Assembly: GCA_016841605.1 (NCBI GenBank)
Contig: JAENYV010000004.1
Location: 62,001 to 126,000, forward strand
Reading direction: 5' to 3'
DNA from: Dethiobacter alkaliphilus
Lineage (GTDB): Bacteria; Bacillota; Dethiobacteria; DTU022; UBA8154
DNA: 64,000 nucleotides
The notes under the pieces were generated by a model, which ran no database searches, was not told the origin of the DNA, and was given only the letters and a program-made list of their open reading frames with translations. A program made the position numbers and the translations under genes. Position 1 is the first letter of the stretch. The number at the start of each line of letters is the position of its first letter. Positions 61,788-64,000 of the stretch are shown one piece after another.

Positions 61788-64000
61788 GTGCTGCGCAAAA
61801 AAATGTTTTTTTTCATGGTCTTACTTTCCTTTGCACTGATCGGAATCATTTTTTTTACAATGAACGCACTTCTGGTAAGTAGTATCTTACACTGGGAAAG
61901 AAAGAATACGGAACAAAATTTACTTCGTGTTAAAAATATTGTGGAAGTTGAGAGCGAGCGTCTGGAGAGTACCGTCAGGGACTGGGCAAACTGGGATGAT
62001 ACATATCTTTTTGTTGCCGATCCTACCCTGGAATATATTGAAAATAACCTGATGAATGAGCTTTTTAACGATTTACAACTCGGGTTCATGGTTTTTCTAG
62101 ATTCAGACGGAGAAGTGGTTTTCCAGAAAGGTTATGACCTTTTTGAGAAAGACGAAATTCTCGTTCCCTCCGGCCTGAAAGAGCACCTGCAGCCCGGTAG
62201 CCTGCTTATACCACAGCACTCTTCGGGGGATAAAAAAGAACTTATTTCGGAAAAAGGAGAAATCATCTCCGGTCTTATCCTCCTGGAAGAAGGGCCTGTC
62301 CTGGTCGCCTCTTCTCCGATTCTGACCAGCCGCTATGAAGGCCCGTCAACGGGGACGCTCCTGATAGGAAGTTTTTTAAATTCTACTGAAATATCCGGCA
62401 TTGCCGAAAAATTATTTTTAAATCTTACTGTTCTATCACCCGAAGCGGTCGATATCCCGGAAATAGAAGAACTTGCTTCATCCTCACCGGGAGAGATATT
62501 GGTTGTCAGGGAAAGAAGCGGTGAGATAATTGAAGGATATACTTACCTGAGCGATATTTACGGAAAGCCCGCTCTACTTATTAAAGTGGAACTTCCCCGT
62601 GAAGTGTACGGAATTGGGAAAAAAGTTCTTACCTTTTTCCTTCTTTCTCTTTGTTTTATTATTCTAGCATTTTGGGGCGGGGTTTTTTCTTTTCTGGAAA
62701 AAACTATTCTCTCCAAGTTGACCCGCCTGATTCGTTCGGCAAGAGAAATGAAGGCCTCCTCCGGATTTTCTCCCTCTATGGGTGGGGAGGAAGAACAGGA
62801 TGAACTTACCCTGATAGCCAGGGAAATAAAGACGATCCTGGGTAAACTGGAAAACTCACAAATTAAAATGAAGCAGAGCGAGGAGCAGTTAAAGGTTATT
62901 TTTGAAGAGTCACCGGTGGGGATTGCCCTGCTGGATCAGGATGGACGTTTTCTAAAAAGTAATTTCTCCTTGCAAAAGTTGTTGGGATTGCAGGAAAAAG
63001 AACTGCACAACAGCACATTATTGGAGAATATTTATCCCGGCGACCTTTTGCAGGGGGTAACCATGATCGAGGATCTCCTGTCGGGTAAACGGGATTATTG
63101 CCAGATAGACAGTAGATTTGCCCGTAAGGATGGAGAATTGGTCTGGGGTCGACTCTCCCTGACCCTGGTGAGAGATTTTATGGGGGAATTTCAATATGCC
63201 CTGGGTATGTTGGAGAATATTTCGGAGTACAAAAGAGTCGAAGAGTTTCTGCAGGAAAATGAAGAAAGGCTTTATCTGCAGAATAAAATACTTATGGAAT
63301 TAACCATGAAGGGTGCATGGATTAATGAGAGCCTTGATGAGGCCGTCAAAGAGATCGTTGAGGCAGCCTCTCTCCTTATTCCAGTGGAGCGGGTCAGTGT
63401 CTGGTGGTATCGCGATGCTTTTTCCGGAATAACCTGTTTTGATCTCTATGAGAAAAGCAAAAACTCCCATTCCAGTGGTCAAGAGCTTTCCAGCGAGAAA
63501 TTTTTTTGGTATTCTCGCAGCCATCTGGAAGGGGATGCCATCGCTGCTGTGGATGTTTTTGCCGACCCCCGGACCAGCGTTTTTCAGCCCGACTATTTTT
63601 TAAATACGGGAATTGCCTCTCTTCTGGATGCTCCTATCTGGCTGAGGGGAAATCTGGTAGGGGTTTTCAGCTTTCAACACGTGGGAAATCCCCGGGAATG
63701 GTCCAGTGAGGATCGCAGGTTGGCCATGACCATGGCTACTTATATTTCGCTCTGCCTGGAAGAAGATGCCCGTAAAAAGGCTGAAAAAGCGTTGGATGAG
63801 GAGATAGAAAAAGCGAGGCAGGTACACGAACGCTCCCTTCAGGAAGAATTCCCTGAAGTAGAGGGGATTGATTTTGCCGCTCATTATCAGCCCGCCCGGG
63901 TCCTGGGAGGAGATTTTTATCATGTTATGCGCAAAGGCAGGCAATTAATTTTTTATCTGGCCGATGTATCCGGACATGGGCTTGATGCCGCTATTTTGAG
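61788..64000 (+). CDS. CHASE4-HAMP-PAS-GAF-PP2C sensor phosphatase (partial)
   Basis: An open frame of more than 735 codons runs off the window, so it is missing from the ORF track. The start GTG 61788 has GGAGGG nine bases upstream. Order: membrane helix (about 6-28); extracytoplasmic CHASE4 domain (DWANWDDTYLFVADP near residue 65); second helix (about 280-303); HAMP; PAS (ALLDQDGRFLKSNFSLQKLL); GAF (about 510-665); coiled linker. Then the start of a SpoIIE/RsbU phosphatase, with FAAHYQPARVLGGDFY and LADVSGHGLDAAIL. It senses an outside signal and should dephosphorylate an anti-anti-sigma factor or similar. Confidence 0.88.
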   Translation, partial: MLRKKMFFFMVLLSFALIGIIFFTMNALLVSSILHWERKNTEQNLLRVKNIVEVESERLESTVRDWANWDDTYLFVADPTLEYIENNLMNELFNDLQLGFMVFLDSDGEVVFQKGYDLFEKDEILVPSGLKEHLQPGSLLIPQHSSGDKKELISEKGEIISGLILLEEGPVLVASSPILTSRYEGPSTGTLLIGSFLNSTEISGIAEKLFLNLTVLSPEAVDIPEIEELASSSPGEILVVRERSGEIIEGYTYLSDIYGKPALLIKVELPREVYGIGKKVLTFFLLSLCFIILAFWGGVFSFLEKTILSKLTRLIRSAREMKASSGFSPSMGGEEEQDELTLIAREIKTILGKLENSQIKMKQSEEQLKVIFEESPVGIALLDQDGRFLKSNFSLQKLLGLQEKELHNSTLLENIYPGDLLQGVTMIEDLLSGKRDYCQIDSRFARKDGELVWGRLSLTLVRDFMGEFQYALGMLENISEYKRVEEFLQENEERLYLQNKILMELTMKGAWINESLDEAVKEIVEAASLLIPVERVSVWWYRDAFSGITCFDLYEKSKNSHSSGQELSSEKFFWYSRSHLEGDAIAAVDVFADPRTSVFQPDYFLNTGIASLLDAPIWLRGNLVGVFSFQHVGNPREWSSEDRRLAMTMATYISLCLEEDARKKAEKALDEEIEKARQVHERSLQEEFPEVEGIDFAAHYQPARVLGGDFYHVMRKGRQLIFYLADVSGHGLDAAIL

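Overview
The window reads as a low- to mid-GC Firmicute of the class Clostridia, most like an anaerobic or syntrophic member of the Peptococcaceae or Syntrophomonadaceae. The grounds are the gene families present (UPF0182, an acyl-CoA dehydratase activase, ComEA, RsgA, SbcCD, a bacterial serpin), strong GGAGG ribosome binding sites, frequent GTG/TTG starts, and intrinsic terminators. I see no tRNA, rRNA, CRISPR array, intact transposase or prophage.

Layout. 1-8.2 kb is a loose accessory region: an iron alcohol dehydrogenase, a four-helix membrane protein, a DnaJ-like protein, a large secreted DUF3048 protein and DUF3795/TIGR02328 proteins, with several gene fossils. 8.2-11.4 kb holds a second four-helix membrane protein, a UbiD-type decarboxylase and an isochorismatase-like hydrolase. 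11.5-19.8 kb (minus strand) is the F-type ATP synthase operon with an unusual order: Z-I-E2-F2-(fossil H)-B-E1-F1-H-A-G-D-C. 20-26 kb contains a MarR regulator with a MATE transporter remnant, a serpin lipoprotein diverging from a MerR/TipAS regulator, a PPC-domain protein, an apparently non-coding transcription unit with a perfect consensus promoter, RsgA and a membrane-anchored cyclophilin. 26-34.5 kb is accessory: DUF1848, CapA, VOC, YaiI, GNAT and MutT proteins, a Dam-like methylase with a restriction enzyme, VapBC and YefM-YoeB. 34.6-39.5 kb is sbcDC. 39.5-57.9 kb is mostly housekeeping: a PP2C phosphatase, leuS, a radical SAM/PDZ protein, comEA, UPF0182, rnhA, lgt, a giant dehydratase activase and an MFS transporter. 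58-64 kb carries a benzoate-CoA-ligase-type gene, pgi and the start of a CHASE4-HAMP-PAS-GAF-PP2C sensor phosphatase that runs off the end.

Themes. The UbiD decarboxylase, benzoate-type CoA ligase and BadFG/HgdC-type activase are compatible with anaerobic aromatic or acyl-CoA chemistry but are not one operon. The 30-39 kb stretch is a defence and genome-stability cluster. Two SpoIIE/RsbU-type phosphatases point to partner-switching signalling.

The most noteworthy observations are: (1) a duplicated atpE-atpF block with identical proteins, a decayed atpH relic between the copies, and an apparent gene-conversion tract; (2) an orphan structured-RNA transcription unit at about 23.63-23.93 kb; (3) a dispersed MITE-like intergenic repeat with core CTACAGCGAAAA at five or more places; and (4) a radical SAM/PDZ/DUF512-like protein with permuted domain order. 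All family calls come from reading translations by eye; no database search was run.
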